Positions 10,464 to 21,400 of a stretch of DNA of 64,000 nucleotides are shown here, in pieces. A program made the translations under genes and the position numbers. The stretch is taken from contig OU862928.1 of NCBI GenBank assembly GCA_917880885.1, positions 42,520,962 through 42,584,961 of the forward strand, given 5' to 3'. Positions within the stretch are counted from its first letter, which is position 1; every line of letters begins with the position of its first letter. The notes under the pieces are model-generated. The model searched no databases. It was not told where the DNA came from and was given only the letters and a program-made list of their open reading frames with translations. This stretch comes from Limnephilus marmoratus. Taxonomy: Eukaryota > Arthropoda > Insecta > Trichoptera > Limnephilidae.

Positions 10464-11477
10464 TACAATATCGTTATTCTTCATTATTTTAAATTGCAAA
10501 GGAATAATATAGGTATAAGTGTATTGCAATTCTAATTTTGATATCAGTAAGTGTCTATACTGCAATGAAAAAATATGTTTTTCACTTTTATGCCTTTTTA
10601 TTTTTTTATAAAAATGTAGATTACACAGCTTTATATTACCACCATGAGTAATATTTTAGTATTGCCATTTGAACAACAGTGGCACCTTCCTATGTTTTCT
10701 ACTCTTATTTGACAAACTGTATTGTGTTTGTCTTTATCAGAAAATAAATAAAAATGAAATAAGTAAACGTTTGTGATAAAATGTTTTCCGCTAGGTACAA
10801 TTTATTTAGTTGGCAGTAACTTTTTCGCAGAAGTAGACAGAAATGCAAGCTCCACCGCTGTACAACCATTTCCTAGCTTTTACCGACAGCAATTCAACGA
10901 CAATCGTGCAGTTAAAAGCTAATTAAAGCTTGCAAGCTCTGTAGTTATATTTTGCTTTGATATCTCTAACTAGTTCAAATGTTGCTAATTGTTTCGGGTT
11001 CACAAAGCAGCGAGTAATGGATTGCGAACGTATTGTTCTTGTTTTGGGTGTGAGGATTTGACGATTGAAGAGTTGTTATAAGAGAAAAGTGTAAATAAAA
11101 TTGTTGAGAGATGGTGTATCTTTATCTTTTGAATTTAAAGTTTTTGTCCGCCTCGTTTAATAGGTGAGAACAGGCACGCTGATGACAAAGTATTTGATTT
11201 TTAAAAGATTGCTGTGTACAAAGATATTAAAATATACGATGGTAGGCTGAAAAGTAATGCACACATGCTTGTACAGCGCGAACAAAATGACCTTCAGAAG
11301 CGCGGCAGGTGGAATTTGGAAGTGACTATCTTAAAGTGAAGGAATTATCTTGATAACTGACGTCAAATTTGATAATTTTTTTCAAGGATCTACGCTTTTT
11401 TCCCATTTTCTCAATAACGTTATTGATTTGTCCATATGAAGCAGATACTTTGGGATGTGACATTATAATTTAAAATA
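10464..11477. other. Unassigned 1-kb stretch
   Basis: No frame above background and no repeat of this window recognised. It could be single-copy DNA. Confidence 0.35.
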
Positions 11478-11570
11478 AAATGAAACAATAACTTTGTAAA
11501 CACCACTTTTATTTTATATAATTTATGCCGACCGGGTTTCGCTACAACCGTAGCTTTATCAGGGCAGTAT
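11478..11570 (-). mobile_element. PLE family K tail with hammerhead-like motif, decayed
   Basis: The end sequence (AATGAAACAATAACTTTGTA on plus) matches family K ends at 20.86 and 21.26 kb. The minus-strand motif at 11527-11565 has GCC-CTGATAA, a perfect GCTAC/GTAGC stem, GAAACC and GGTC-GGC. The core has A where a hammerhead needs G8, so this copy is probably dead. Sequence upstream on the minus strand shows no GIY-YIG remnant I can defend. Confidence 0.55.
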
Positions 11571-12326
11571 AATACCTAACATTAAGTTATTTATACTTAT
11601 AACTAATTAGAATTGCTAACAAACTAGCTCGTGATTTTTCACCGTCTGCGCTCGTACATTTATTCGATTTTCGTCTTCCTCTGGCTATTAAAGCATTCTT
11701 TTGATCTGTGATTCCACAAGAAAACCTTGTCCTACCGTCTTCTGGAACTGTGGAAATGTCAGGACCGTATATTCAGCCGAGTGGATAATTTCCATTACAG
11801 TAAGACTGCCCATCAAAGGTAAAGCCTTGATCTGGCGACGGTCAATGCGCAACAGACTGACGTCACGATGAGGTTTTTGGATGACTGATTTCCAATTACT
11901 TCAGCTTGTGTATTTATCAAGATTTATACAACATCAAATTCACGTAAAATTGAAAGAATATATTGTTAAGATTTGTGGGGTGTTTCTTCAAATAATAAGC
12001 ACTCCACGAAATTGAACTACTGAGTTTTTTTTATTCACAATTTAGGGTTTACATGATGGGATAACTTAAAACACTTACTTATTATTATTTCTGTTTACAG
12101 CCCGGTTCCCCCTTTAAGGGAACGAAAGGTGTTAAGCTTTGTTTGCTATTCGATTACTTTTCAGAAAAAGAGAGAGATGGAACCGGTCCTTTTATAATTA
12201 AAAAACCAACACATTAAAAAAGCATTTACTTGTGAACTCTGTTTTACCATCCCATAGACTTTTAAGAATGTTAATAAACTAGAGGGCAGTAATTGTACTG
12301 ATATCTATTCAGAAATAAATACAACA
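11571..12326. other. Unassigned
   Basis: There is a short stem GTTCCC-TTAAGGGAAC near 12113-12132, and GTGGGGTG pairs with CACTCCAC near 11972-12005. No gene or known repeat. Confidence 0.35.
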
Positions 12327-12377
12327 TATACATATACCTACCTATAGCAAGAAACGTTATAGATAGGTATATGTATA
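12327..12377. repeat. Short perfect-type hairpin (51 nt)
   Basis: Arms 12327-12346 and 12358-12377 pair at 19 of 20 positions (TATACATATACCTACCTATA) around an 11-nt loop. The AT-rich composition makes a slipped microsatellite origin possible. A small-RNA precursor is the alternative. Confidence 0.6.
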
Positions 12378-12639
12378 TAACTCACGCCACGTAAATTATA
12401 AATAACGTATTCTTATTGATAATGATGGAAACAAGAACCCATCAGGATCAATAACCATCTGATCGGCTATGTGGATACCTAGGTCAAATAATTTCTCCTT
12501 ATTTAACCACAAAAGAAATAGACACGTATTGGAAATGCTTGGAGACAATAGAAACTTTTTGACACCTGCACACTTCCCGTACTTATGGTTGCCAAACTTG
12601 GGCACTCACAAAAATTCACAATAAGAAGTTCGAATCATG

Positions 12640-13075
12640 TAAAAACTCCATGGAAATAAGTATTATAGGGAAAAGACTGTCCGTTAGAATAAAAATTGCA
12701 ACCATTAAAAAACAAACAAGAACAAAAGATGTTATAAAAACAATAAAAAATCTAAAGTGGAAGTGGTCAGGCCACACAATCAGAGAAAGTGAAAAATGGT
12801 CAAAATTAGTCATGAATCGGTTCATAAGTGACAAGAAGGGAAAACGAGGTAGACCATTTAGACGGTAGGTTAACGACACCAAAGCCATATCAGGTGGTAC
12901 ATGGACAAGAGTAGCTAATGATAGAGAGAAATGGCGACAGTTGGAGGAGGCCTTTGTCAACTAGTGACATACAGACAGGGAGATGCATGATGAGTGTTAT
13001 AAATGTGTTATAAACAGTCAATTATAAATAATGTATTCTAATTTACTTCTGAATAAAGGCTATTATTATTATTGA
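12640..13075 (+). mobile_element. RTE-clade LINE 3' end
   Basis: The C-terminal coding end is followed by a 110-nt UTR and (TTA)n at 13058-13072, the microsatellite 3' end usual for RTE elements. Confidence 0.75.
12650..12963 (+). pseudogene. C-terminus of RTE-type reverse transcriptase, nonsense mutation
   Basis: The frame carries RTKDVIKTIKNLKWKWSGHT, then KRGRPFRR, then a TAG at 12866-12868 where the family normally has Trp in RRRWVDD. It continues in frame with VNDTKAISGGTWTRVANDRE and KWRQLEEAF to a stop at 12961. A single G-to-A change explains the break. All catalytic RT motifs are missing upstream. Confidence 0.8.
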
Positions 13076-13279
13076 TAATATAAATTATAGCTATTTAAGG
13101 CATATACTTAAATTACCCAAATTGTCAGGCAAATAAAAAATCTCAATATTTTATTATTATGTAAAATCATTAAGGATCTTTTTCTGATTGGTTCTTTATA
13201 TAAACTTTCAGCTTCACAAATCACACAATCATTAGAATATCTGGTGAATTTTTACGGTCACTCCAAGTTGTTCGGTGCA

Positions 13280-13625
13280 TTTTATTGACTAAGTGCCCGG
13301 TTCATGGGTTGAAGTTTATAACCTACTGCGTGGCGGGTCGGATCAAAAGAGACTGGTTCAGGGAGAGCTAAACTAGATCTCTCCAAACGGACTCTCTCGA
13401 CAATTCGCTTTGCGCCGCAGTGGGAGTAATGGATTCATACGTCCATTACTCCCGGACACATTGACTCCCAGATTCCTATCCACTCCTCATACTCTTTTCC
13501 TTCCCAGAACTTCCTATTCTATCTTATCTAAAAACACCCTACACCCACCAACTCCAAAGATGACGTAGGTCCTGAGTAGAATTATTTTCCTCAGAACGTC
13601 CTGTGTGGCGCTAAAGTTAACTCTC
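13280..13625 (+). repeat. Family A copy A5
   Basis: It starts in the middle segment (AGTGCCCGGTTCATGG) and runs through the hairpin region, where the first arm is mutated (GGTCCTGAG against CCTCAGAAC). Next copy follows in tandem. Confidence 0.75.
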
Positions 13626-13815
13626 TCGACCAGGGACAGATGGCTTCATACGTCCGTCACTCCTGGACACATTAACCCCTAGAATCTAACCCACCCCTCA
13701 TACCTTTTTCCTTTCCAGAACTTTCACTCCTTGCTTTCCATAAAAATACCCTCCACACAGCATGCAGCAAAGAAGACATTGGCTCTGGGAGATTATTTTT
13801 TCCACAAAGGAGCTA
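13618..13815 (+). repeat. Family A partial copy A5b, tandem to A5
   Basis: It repeats from CTCTCTCGACC through CACACAGCATGC to a broken tail GGAGCTAATATT. The tandem arrangement resembles that in A1. Confidence 0.7.
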
Positions 13816-13917
13816 ATATTAAAAAATAACAGGGTGGGCAATTCTCACGTGGTAGAAGTGAAGTGGAAAAGAGTGGGGAGGCTACGAAGCACCGCACAAA
13901 GAGGAGGCCGATATATA

Positions 13918-14770
13918 TATATATTTTTTAAATTTTTTTTTATTGAAAAATAACAACGTTACAATTTTACAACATAATATAAACATCAATATTTCAATCA
14001 CTCTCCTAATAAAGCAGCTGCTTGTGTTTAGGAGAGGACAACTAAAAAAAAAATTACATTTGTTTAAATTAAAACAGAAGATATTAGTAATTTAACAAAA
14101 AAATTTAGTGATTTTATGAGAAAATACAGATAAAAGTAATAAAAATATAGGTTAGTTAATAAATGATTTAAAGTATTGACAAGGCAAAAACATATTTCTA
14201 AACAATAAGTAAAGTTATGAGGTGGTACTAGAGTATTTTAATTTATTTATTTTTTATATTTTTCGTAGCTTTCTTCCGATCGTACATCAAGGGCTAATTT
14301 ATTAAATAATTTAATACCCTTGAATATATAGTGATGCTGTGCTGTTATGGTTCGTACTAATGGCACAGTTAGTCCTCCAACAGATATTATTCTTTTGCTA
14401 ATATTTAATTGTGGTAAATTATTTTTACTAAAGAAATCTTTATGTATTTGTAGCACCTAGTGCAATTTTGTCATAAATTTTTGTAAGTGGGGGAACCGGG
14501 AAATCTTGAAAAATATTTGTAGTTGGGTAGTAATAGGGTTTTTTTAAGATGATTTTTATTAATATTTTTTATTGTTTCCAATGGGAGTAGGGTTGATTTA
14601 TATGCACCCCCCCAAGCCACGATTCCATATTGAAGTACAGAGTGCGGAAGTGCATAATAAATATCTTTTAGTATTTTTAATGATACAGTATTTCTTAGAC
14701 TAAAAAATATATAGATCAGTTTTCTCATTCTGTCTACTGTGGTATATGCCAGGAAGCACTGCATAGAGAG
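13918..14770 (-). pseudogene. Jockey-like LINE 3' end, frameshifted
   Basis: Two minus frames (14471-14764, 97 aa; 14247-14456, 69 aa) carry parts of an RT C-terminus: LPHSVLQYGIVAWGGAYKS in the first and QLNISKRIISVGGLTVPLVR plus IKLFNKL in the second. The 3' UTR continues to the T-rich edge at 13921-13942 (poly-A on the minus strand). No YADD region remains. Confidence 0.7.
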
Positions 14771-15214
14771 AAAACCGATTAGTCTATCTCATTCTCTCGC
14801 AGGCTAAATCCTATAGACGTATGTATTTGTCTCTTTTTAGTGTCGCTTTTTCGTTTCATCGAATTCTTCTACAAAATATATGCTAAAACAATAATGATTT
14901 TCAAATCGTTTAAACATGCAGAAGGTTCATATCGTTCAATGCTCACTAAGTCCAAAGTGGCCCGGCAAAGCTTTTGTTATTCCCTCTAGCTTTACTTGAG
15001 CTTTCTCTAAACGCATTCTCATTGTGCTCAATCGACTGCAGTCCTTCCTTTACCAAGTCAAGGTTCCGTTTCGCTGCGTTTGACATTTGAAATCGAAGCT
15101 ATTCAAATGCTGACTGCAATTTAAAAATATCCTTGTATTACAATATATCTAAAAACTTATCAGAGGATTTTTCTGAGCTTCTTGGTAAAGTAGTTAAATC
15201 CTTCATAGGTTTAT
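14771..15214. other. Unassigned
   Basis: No repeat of the window and no convincing frame. Confidence 0.4.
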
Positions 15215-16130
15215 TTGAAATATATTTATTGTTTATTTATTATTTTAGAACATTTACGGAGTATTAACATAAAAAAGACATTAGATTAGCATTGTAAAAA
15301 GCGTAGATGTTAATAGTCCACTTAAAAATGTTCACAGAATGCACAGTTTAATAGAAGTTAACAGAAATTAGAAATAGCAAAATATAAACAGAGGTATAAA
15401 AAGAGATAACAAAAATTGTGATGATAAAATATAGAGATGACAAATGTAAAAAAAAGATCGATACACGATGTAAAAAACAGAAAAACAAAAAAAGTAAAGT
15501 ACAAATAGAGTAAGAAACAGCCATTCATATTCAAGTTCAAGATCAAAAAAATATAAGTATTTTCAATTCTCAATTACTTTTTAGGTTAGTCTATTGTTAA
15601 TTTGCTTTTTAAAGTAAGCGAGACTATTTGCATAGATATCTATATGGTTGCATTCAATGGAATTGTACGGACGACACATTCGAGACAGTGGATTGAAGTA
15701 TGCAATATTGTTTTTAAATAATTTGAGATGAAATATATTCTGACTCCTTAAATTACGTCTATTGGGGACCTTAATAAGAATATTTCTCAGACAATGAGTT
15801 GTTTCAAGCTTATCATGAATGATTTTGTATAGACTCATTAAGTCAGCAACTTTTCTTCTTTTTTCCAGAGTTGTAAACTTAAAATATTGGAGTCGTTCCT
15901 CATAAGATTGGAGTAAGTCCAAGTTTAAATGATAACAATCTCAGAGATTTTTTTTGCCCAGATTCAATAGTTTTTGAATATTTTAAGTAGTGTGGGTTCC
16001 AGATAACACTACCATATTCCAATTTGCTTCTGACCAATGGGTTGTATAGGGTAAAATTGTAAGAATGGTTTTGGTGGCCGCCTCCCTTTTTGAATATGCC
16101 AGAGCGGGATGGCAGCACTCGGTATAAAAG
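15215..16130 (-). pseudogene. Jockey-like LINE 3' end (family with copies at 37.4 and 42.3 kb)
   Basis: Minus frames 15900-16118 and 15581-15922 hold YNPLVRSKLEYGSVIWNPHY and LEKRRKVADLMSLYKIIHDK, classic for the C-terminus of Jockey-group RTs. They are joined by a frameshift near 15905. The 3' UTR reaches a TTTATT-rich edge at about 15215-15245. A UTR copy lies at 37350-37975 and a 50-bp piece at 42310-42360. Confidence 0.75.
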
Positions 16131-16567
16131 GTGATGTATGTACCTGCTCGCTCTCTTTTCCTACCGACGCGACAGCTCGTTAGTCAGCAAGTAGTTCATA
16201 ACGTGTATAGCACCAATAAATGTTCATCTCTTACACGCGTATATTATTAAGATCTCACCTCTAAACCAAAGTCTGTAAATAACATTTAGTAATGATTATT
16301 TATTACAAGTGAACGGGTAACCAATAAAGCTAAAGCGGAGAAATTAGAACAATGGGTGTTTTACTAAACTGTTGTTGTCACTGTCGCTTTAATTATCCTG
16401 AATACTGAGCGAAGGAGACAACTACTGCACCTCAGGCTGATAATACGAAACTAAAATGATCAAAATCGAGGTTTTATATTTTCAATTTTTCTACTCCAAA
16501 ACATAACCGATTTTTAAGATTTTTTTACTAACTATATTAAAAGAAAATTTTATATCTCTGCATGTTT
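16131..16567. other. Unassigned
   Basis: Mixed-composition sequence with no recognised element. Confidence 0.35.
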
Positions 16568-16735
16568 TCCCTCTGTTGCAAACGCATTCGCCGCCAAGAC
16601 CCAGACAAACCTCACCCCATGAACCCGGGTCACCAAACTTAGCAAACCACTTGGAGTGACCTACAGCAGGGATGTTGGTTATCCAATAAAAGGTTATTGG
16701 GGCGGCGGTACTCATACCCACCTCCCAAATTGAAA
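16568..16735 (-). repeat. Family A 5' part, copy A6
   Basis: An inverted copy of the first ~165 bp (plus strand ends CCGCCCCAATA reversed, GTACTCATACCCACC). The 3' part is missing. Confidence 0.75.
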
Positions 16736-17229
16736 ATAGTTTGGTTAAATGATAAAATTTTATCTTTTTTTCCGAAAAATATTATATTTTATTTGCATTT
16801 AACTTCAATTTTCAGCAACGAATTCATCCAACGAATTTACTGAGCAAACAGTTTTCAAATCAACCAACAAATATAAATAACAGCTTATAACTTTTCAAAA
16901 TGAAATAATTTAATTCCTGGAATTGCATAAATAGTACATTAATTGTTCGTACATAAATTGATGTATTGCTTATGTTATACGATGTTTTAATTAAACCTAA
17001 GAACTGTGATATTAATGGCGAAAACAGACAGACAAGTTAAATTTCGAAATTAAAAACTTGCAATCGAATTAACGATGATCTCTTTAGCAGACGCTCCGAT
17101 TGCAGAGGTTGTGGGTTCGAAACTTTTGCAGCACAACTTTTTAAGTGTTCTTTTGTGTACGTACCTACCTATAAGTTAAATAATATCTATAGTATTTTTG
17201 CGATTACTTCCAAAGTACCTTCCAAGTAG
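16736..17229. other. Unassigned, with possible tRNA-like SINE scrap
   Basis: At 17085-17150 a run resembling a tRNA-derived head occurs (CAGAGGTTGTGGGTTCGAAA), but the A-box side is poor. The rest is AT-rich and unassigned. Confidence 0.3.
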
Positions 17230-17890
17230 AAAATCTTGATACTGTGTGAAGGGTCTTTTTGTAGAAAGGAAGGTGTTAACCTGGATCTTGAAGAGACCCA
17301 TGTTTTAGGAAGGAGGATATACAGATATCATCAAATCGTTTCACAGCCAAGCTATTGAACTCAAGAACCAGCCGCAGACACGACCCATTCTCATGTGACA
17401 AGCGTCAACTGTAGTGTTTTGAAAAGACACTTAGTTTTTGATGTTATCAATAGATATCACTAGGCCTAGAGCTTCTCTCAAGTTCCGACAGATGCCACCT
17501 GGGAAGCCCGGCGGACAACGGGTGCACGGAGCGGTTAATGCTTCCCAGCCATCCAGACACAATTTGTAGCCAGTTAAGATCGGTCGCGAGACCCAGAAGT
17601 ACAATATATTGCAAAGACGTAAAGCAATAATAGCCCTGATTGTGACAAGGGCCTATTTAGTCTTGAAGAGCCCCACCACTTCAATTAGTGTTTGCCCGTG
17701 GATTATCCAAACATTACGCGTGCAATTGTTGGGTGCACGTTTGGTTGGTTTCCCGAAATGCTCCGGTGACAAAGGGATCAATGACGCTAGTTTCTCGGAG
17801 CAACTTCCATTGAAATATCGGAAAAACAAGGACAACATTTTCACCTCACGCATTTGCTCTAAAGATTGCCATTAATTCAACCTTACACCG
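17230..17890 (-). pseudogene. Jockey-like LINE C-terminus with family-A-type tail
   Basis: The minus frame at 17653-17853 reads MLSLFFRYFNGSCSEKLASL near its start, the same domain as at 59475-59810. Further 3', HMRMGRV is recognisable near 17390. The 3' UTR at 17240-17300 has the AAAAAGACCCTTCACACAG that begins the family A tail. Several stops and indels. Confidence 0.7.
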
Positions 17891-17989
17891 TACACAAATA
17901 GAGGATTCCATAGTTCTACTCTCTCAGGCCAGTCAGAATTTTTGTACGGTATTTACATTTAAAAAGTCTTCTTATGTCGGTTTATATAA

Positions 17990-18310
17990 CTGCTGAGGAT
18001 TGTGGCTCCTCCTCCAATTCACGTGGTGGTCAAGGCTCTTCCGCTCCTTGAGGTTCTGCGTGGAGAGCTACAGACACCAACGTACCATACACCAGTGATA
18101 TTTGGTCAGTCCAGCGCATTGGTGATCTTCCTCTGCTTCTTTTGCCAAACATTTTGCCAGCGATTAAGAGTTTCTCCAAGTTGGTGTCCTCAATTTAGCA
18201 AACAACGTATCCAATATTGTGGGCAGATAGTTGAGAGGCTATTGTGGATGGCCAGCTCTTTCAGAATGGACAGATTTGTGCGTTTGTCTGTCCGTGGAAT
18301 CCTGAACATT
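17990..18310 (-). pseudogene. RTE-type LINE C-terminus, decayed
   Basis: Minus-strand reading gives ILKELAIHNSLSTIC, then GKRSRGR-type remnants and ALD-PNIT in other frames, parallel to the piece at 36395-36835. The 144-aa plus frame over it (18002-18436) is a shadow. Confidence 0.6.
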
Positions 18311-18974
18311 TATCTACAACAACATATTTCGAGTTCTGCTTTTTTCGCAGTCCATGTTTTCAGACCGTTTAGAAATATGGCTAAAAATCAACGAATAAAA
18401 AAAATAATACATACCAGCGAACGTGTTTCATTTTGAGAATTGTGAGATTCGCAGCTCTACACTAATAAAACATTCATAAATAAATATTTCTTGGCCTTTG
18501 TTGAAGTTCAAAATCAGCGTTTTCACAGATATTATTTTGCTGAAACAAGTCACGTCTTCAACTCGAAAAAAAAACTTCCATTGGGACAAAATACCTTTGA
18601 AATCAGAAAAGTAGGGGAACAAAATGTTTACAAGTCTCTTTGAGGGGAAAAAGACGATATAAGCCAGGAAATATATTTATTTAATAAGTTCTTGCGAGCA
18701 GAGAGAAAGAATACCAGGAAGAAATATAAATGCTGGACATTTTACCGAGAAAATATTTCTTAAAATATAACGTGTAATATGTTGATGGAGAAGTTTGTAG
18801 GGCTTCACTTTTCTAACGGCACACAGTCGTATTTAGTGCCATGTTTTTGGTATATTTTAAATGTTTGAACATCATCAATCATCGAACGTAAAATAACAGA
18901 GGAAGTGCACTAATAATAGTATTATGTATCGAATGATATTGTTAACACTAACCCAATGGTTAATACCCTGAAAA
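18311..18974. other. Unassigned
   Basis: No recognised repeat or domain. Confidence 0.4.
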
Positions 18975-19745
18975 CATCACACCAAACTGATTCCATATAT
19001 AATTAATTCAACTAGAGACGAAATAATTCAACCACTCCTCCATCTTGTGAACAGATGTATCAAGGGTGGTATCTTTCCCGCAACGCTTAAAATGGGTTCT
19101 GTTATACCAATCTTTAAAACCGGCAATAAAGCGGATATAAATAACTATAGACCGATAACAATATTGAATAATCTTTCAAAAATAGTAGAGAAAGTTATAA
19201 AGAAGCAGCTCACTCAATATCTTGAAACAAACCTCATACTATCTGAAAATCAATACGGATTTAGAAAAAATACAGGAAACTTCGATGTCATCGCCTCTAT
19301 TGTAAAAAGTATGAAACATAGTATCGATAACGGAAATATTTGTATCGGAATATTTTTTGGTTTAAGTAAAGCCTTCGATACAATTGATCATACATATCTT
19401 ATAGTTATCTGGTTAGTATCTGGGGCACCACTACTAAGAAACAAATATCTGAAATACAAGTAATCCAAAATACAGCCATAAGAAATATATACCATCTACC
19501 ATGGGATACGCATGTCAAAGACATATACTCACTGACACAAATTTTTCCCTTTACCATTCTGCCAAAATATAGCATCACCACTGCCATCCTACAAATAATT
19601 CAACACTCGTCACACACCAACACTAAACCAGTCTTTAATTCCGATATACACCACCACAAAACACGCTTTAGCATACAACATTTAAGCGTGTTAGTAGTTA
19701 AAAACAGGGCACTTTTCATTAAATTAAAATTAATTATCTTTTTTT
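18975..19745 (+). pseudogene. Jockey-like reverse transcriptase with internal deletion
   Basis: The frame from about 18977 (annotated Met at 19047) has NYRPITILNNLSKIVEKVI, ENQYGFRKN and SKAFDTIDH, covering RT motifs up to the first catalytic Asp (the Ala-rich variant reads GLSKAFD). Sequence then jumps near 19410 to the C-terminal part in another frame (IWGTTTKKQISEIQVIQNTA and HLPWDTHVKDIYSL), so the YADD palm is deleted. The C-terminal frame runs to about 19730. Confidence 0.8.
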
Positions 19746-20332
19746 TTCAGTAATAATTTGTAAGAGACGAGTCAAACTTTCTCATTCAAACCTACTGGTT
19801 GAGCATTTACACAATACATAGCTACACTTACTTACATACATCATAGACCTTGTGCTTGTGGTTAGTATCATATGTTCCTTCCTATCCATTCCTATATACC
19901 TGTCATTTTACATTACCCACATCAGTCTTTAATCGCTTAAACATCTATATTCCAATACCGCTTACCGCATCCGCAAACCTAATTCCGCATACCGCAAGTA
20001 ACCGCGACTAATAGTCATACCAGTGCGTAATAAACCCAGCCAAGAAAGAAGAAAGTGCCAGGGCAGTAAGTCCTTTTTTCCTTTCCTCATGTGCATTCTT
20101 TCAACAAGTGCGGTGGGCTTTCACACACATTTTGCGCAGTTTACAAAAACACATTTCAAGGTCCTTCGACATCAACAGCCGCATAAAACACATAACACCT
20201 GCTATATTTTATTTTATGGTATTTTAGCTAACAGTGGCTAATATACTTACAATATCTGTTACTAAAACTACGTATACATTCATGTACACTACAATAATGT
20301 TTAAATTATAATAAAGTGGTCAAAAACCAAGT
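19746..20332. other. LINE 3' UTR-like sequence, partly duplicated at 21.3 kb
   Basis: CAGTAATAATTTGTAAGAGA and AGTCAAACTTTC near 19750-19785 and AGCTAACAGTGGCT near 20225 recur at 21310-21400. This may be the UTR of the preceding LINE. Confidence 0.45.
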
Positions 20333-20507
20333 CACTTGGTATTTATACTTTTGGATGTAGCTATAACTTTGTGGTTATCCATTATATATAAATGAAACAA
20401 TTTAACTTTGGTTAGATACAATTTTAGATTTTCACGGCCAAAAATTAGTTTGTTATTAGTTTTTGGGGTATTATGCCGTGTTACGCTACCTCCTTCTTTA
20501 GCCAACC

Positions 20508-20681
20508 AAAACTCATAGAGCGCGCCTGATTACGGAGGCAATTGAAATTCACAAAAATCCTATAAATATTAATAGAGACGACGGAGCTAAGCTCAATAGT
20601 TCTTGGTATCCGGTAATTGACGGTTACATCAAGGCTAAACCCAAAAAACATGTTGAAGTATATTGTAGCGCCAGCTCGTAA
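20508..20681 (+). pseudogene. PLE GIY-YIG endonuclease, last 57 residues, open
   Basis: The frame starts with THRARLITEAIEIHKNPINI, contains NSSWYPVIDGYIKAK and ends SASS-stop. The Glu of the TEAIEI motif corresponds to the catalytic Glu of GIY-YIG nucleases. The GIY and YIG motifs, conserved Arg and entire RT are lost by 5' truncation. No start codon is expected. It matches the minus-strand frame at 33914-34229 almost residue for residue. Confidence 0.8.
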
Positions 20682-20766
20682 TGGAGGAGTGGAGGAGTGG
20701 AGCTGGCGACACGGTATCGCTCCTAAGTAGATAAGTACAAACATCACCCCTAACTATTACACATCT

Positions 20767-20807
20767 GCCCTGATGATGGACACTGCAACGCTGTCCGAAA
20801 CGTTGGC
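20767..20807 (+). ncRNA. Hammerhead-ribozyme-like motif of PLE C1
   Basis: Order: GCC (20767-20769), CTGATGA (20770-20776), an extra T, stem GGACA/TGTCC (20778-20782, 20792-20796), GAA (20797-20799), self-complementary ACGT, T, then GGC pairing back to GCC. This fits a type I hammerhead with cleavage after 20804 (GUU triplet). Stem III is a loopless palindrome, so it would have to work between two copies. The unpaired T next to stem II is atypical. Hammerheads are known in PLEs; activity here is untested. Confidence 0.6.
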
Positions 20808-20902
20808 TAAAGAAGGAGGTAGCGTAATACGGCATAACACCCCAAAAACTAATAACAAAACAATTTAACTTTGTTTAAACCACATATATATATTTGAGTA
20901 AA

Positions 20903-20939
20903 GCCGACCGGTTTCAGAACGACCTTCCTTCTTCAGGGC
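20903..20939 (-). ncRNA. Hammerhead-ribozyme-like motif of PLE K1
   Basis: On the minus strand: GCC, CTGAAGA, stem II of about four pairs (AGGA or GGAA against TTCT), GAA, palindromic ACCGGT, C (GUC cleavage triplet), GGC. All core positions are present. Stem II length and helix I pairing beyond 3 bp are weak. Confidence 0.6.
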
Positions 20940-21021
20940 AAACGTATACTGATTGGACAGTTACGAAATATGGATGGGAACAATGTATTACTATGGTAGG
21001 GGTGGAGCCGTTGCTAGGTAT

Positions 21022-21193
21022 TATTAAAAAGTGGGTGGGTGGGTGAACGTATCAATGATTGGGCTATAAGACAATATTTTTTGTTTGTTGATAATAGATT
21101 CATTATTTTTAAGGGATTTTTTTTTATTTCCAAGGCTTCTAAGTTATCTAAGCGTTTTCCTTTACGATTAATATGAAGAATATTTATCCCCGT
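21022..21193 (-). pseudogene. PLE K GIY-YIG endonuclease C-terminus
   Basis: The minus frame contains ILHINRKGKRLDNLEALEIK with the expected catalytic Glu, then KNPLKIMNLL and a stop at 21022. It is about 57 codons and lacks upstream domains. KGKRLDNLEALEI is typical of PLE endonucleases from insects. Confidence 0.7.
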
Positions 21194-21283
21194 ATTTTTT
21201 TTTCCGAAACCGGTCGGCTTTACTCAAAATATATAAGTGATTCAAACAAAGCTAAATTGTTTCATTTTTCACTTGGTATTTAT

Positions 21284-21400
21284 TTAAAATTAATTGTTAG
21301 TTTTTCTATTCAGTAATAATTGCAAGAGACAAGTCAAACTTTCATATTCAAACATATTATATATTTTTTCATACTCTTTCAGCTAACAGTGGCTCATAAC
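21284..21400. repeat. Duplicate of LINE UTR segment
   Basis: It matches 19728-19790 and 20222-20245 (AATAATTGCAAGAGACAAGT, AGCTAACAGTGGCT) with a large deletion between the two blocks. Confidence 0.5.

Larger units (their letters stand above)
20411..20857 (+). mobile_element. PLE family C, short copy C1 nested in K1
   Basis: It is flanked by the 16-bp TSD AAACAATTTAACTTTG (20395-20410, 20858-20873). An inverted terminal piece (20452-20506) and the 3' piece (20802-20856) match at 53 of 55 bases. Between them lie a GIY-YIG C-terminal frame and a hammerhead-like motif at 20767-20807. It is clearly younger than K1, into whose tail it inserted. Confidence 0.85.
20347..21269 (-). mobile_element. 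PLE family K, short copy K1 with nested PLE
   Basis: It is bounded by the 14-bp direct repeat CACTTGGTATTTAT (20333-20346 and 21270-21283), a TSD. On the minus strand the order is: inverted tail fragment (21200-21269), 5'-truncated GIY-YIG C-terminus (21193-21022), hammerhead-like motif (20939-20903) and tail to 20347. The tail is split by PLE C1. Without C1 it is about 460 bp. The two ends are inverted repeats of about 60 bp, a known PLE arrangement. Confidence 0.8.

Noticed and set aside
17085..17150. tRNA gene
   Set aside because: Only the T-arm-like part is credible; the acceptor and D-arm do not pair. At best a SINE scrap.
18002..18436. 144-aa plus-strand frame
   Set aside because: It is antisense to an RTE LINE remnant with recognisable blocks on the minus strand.
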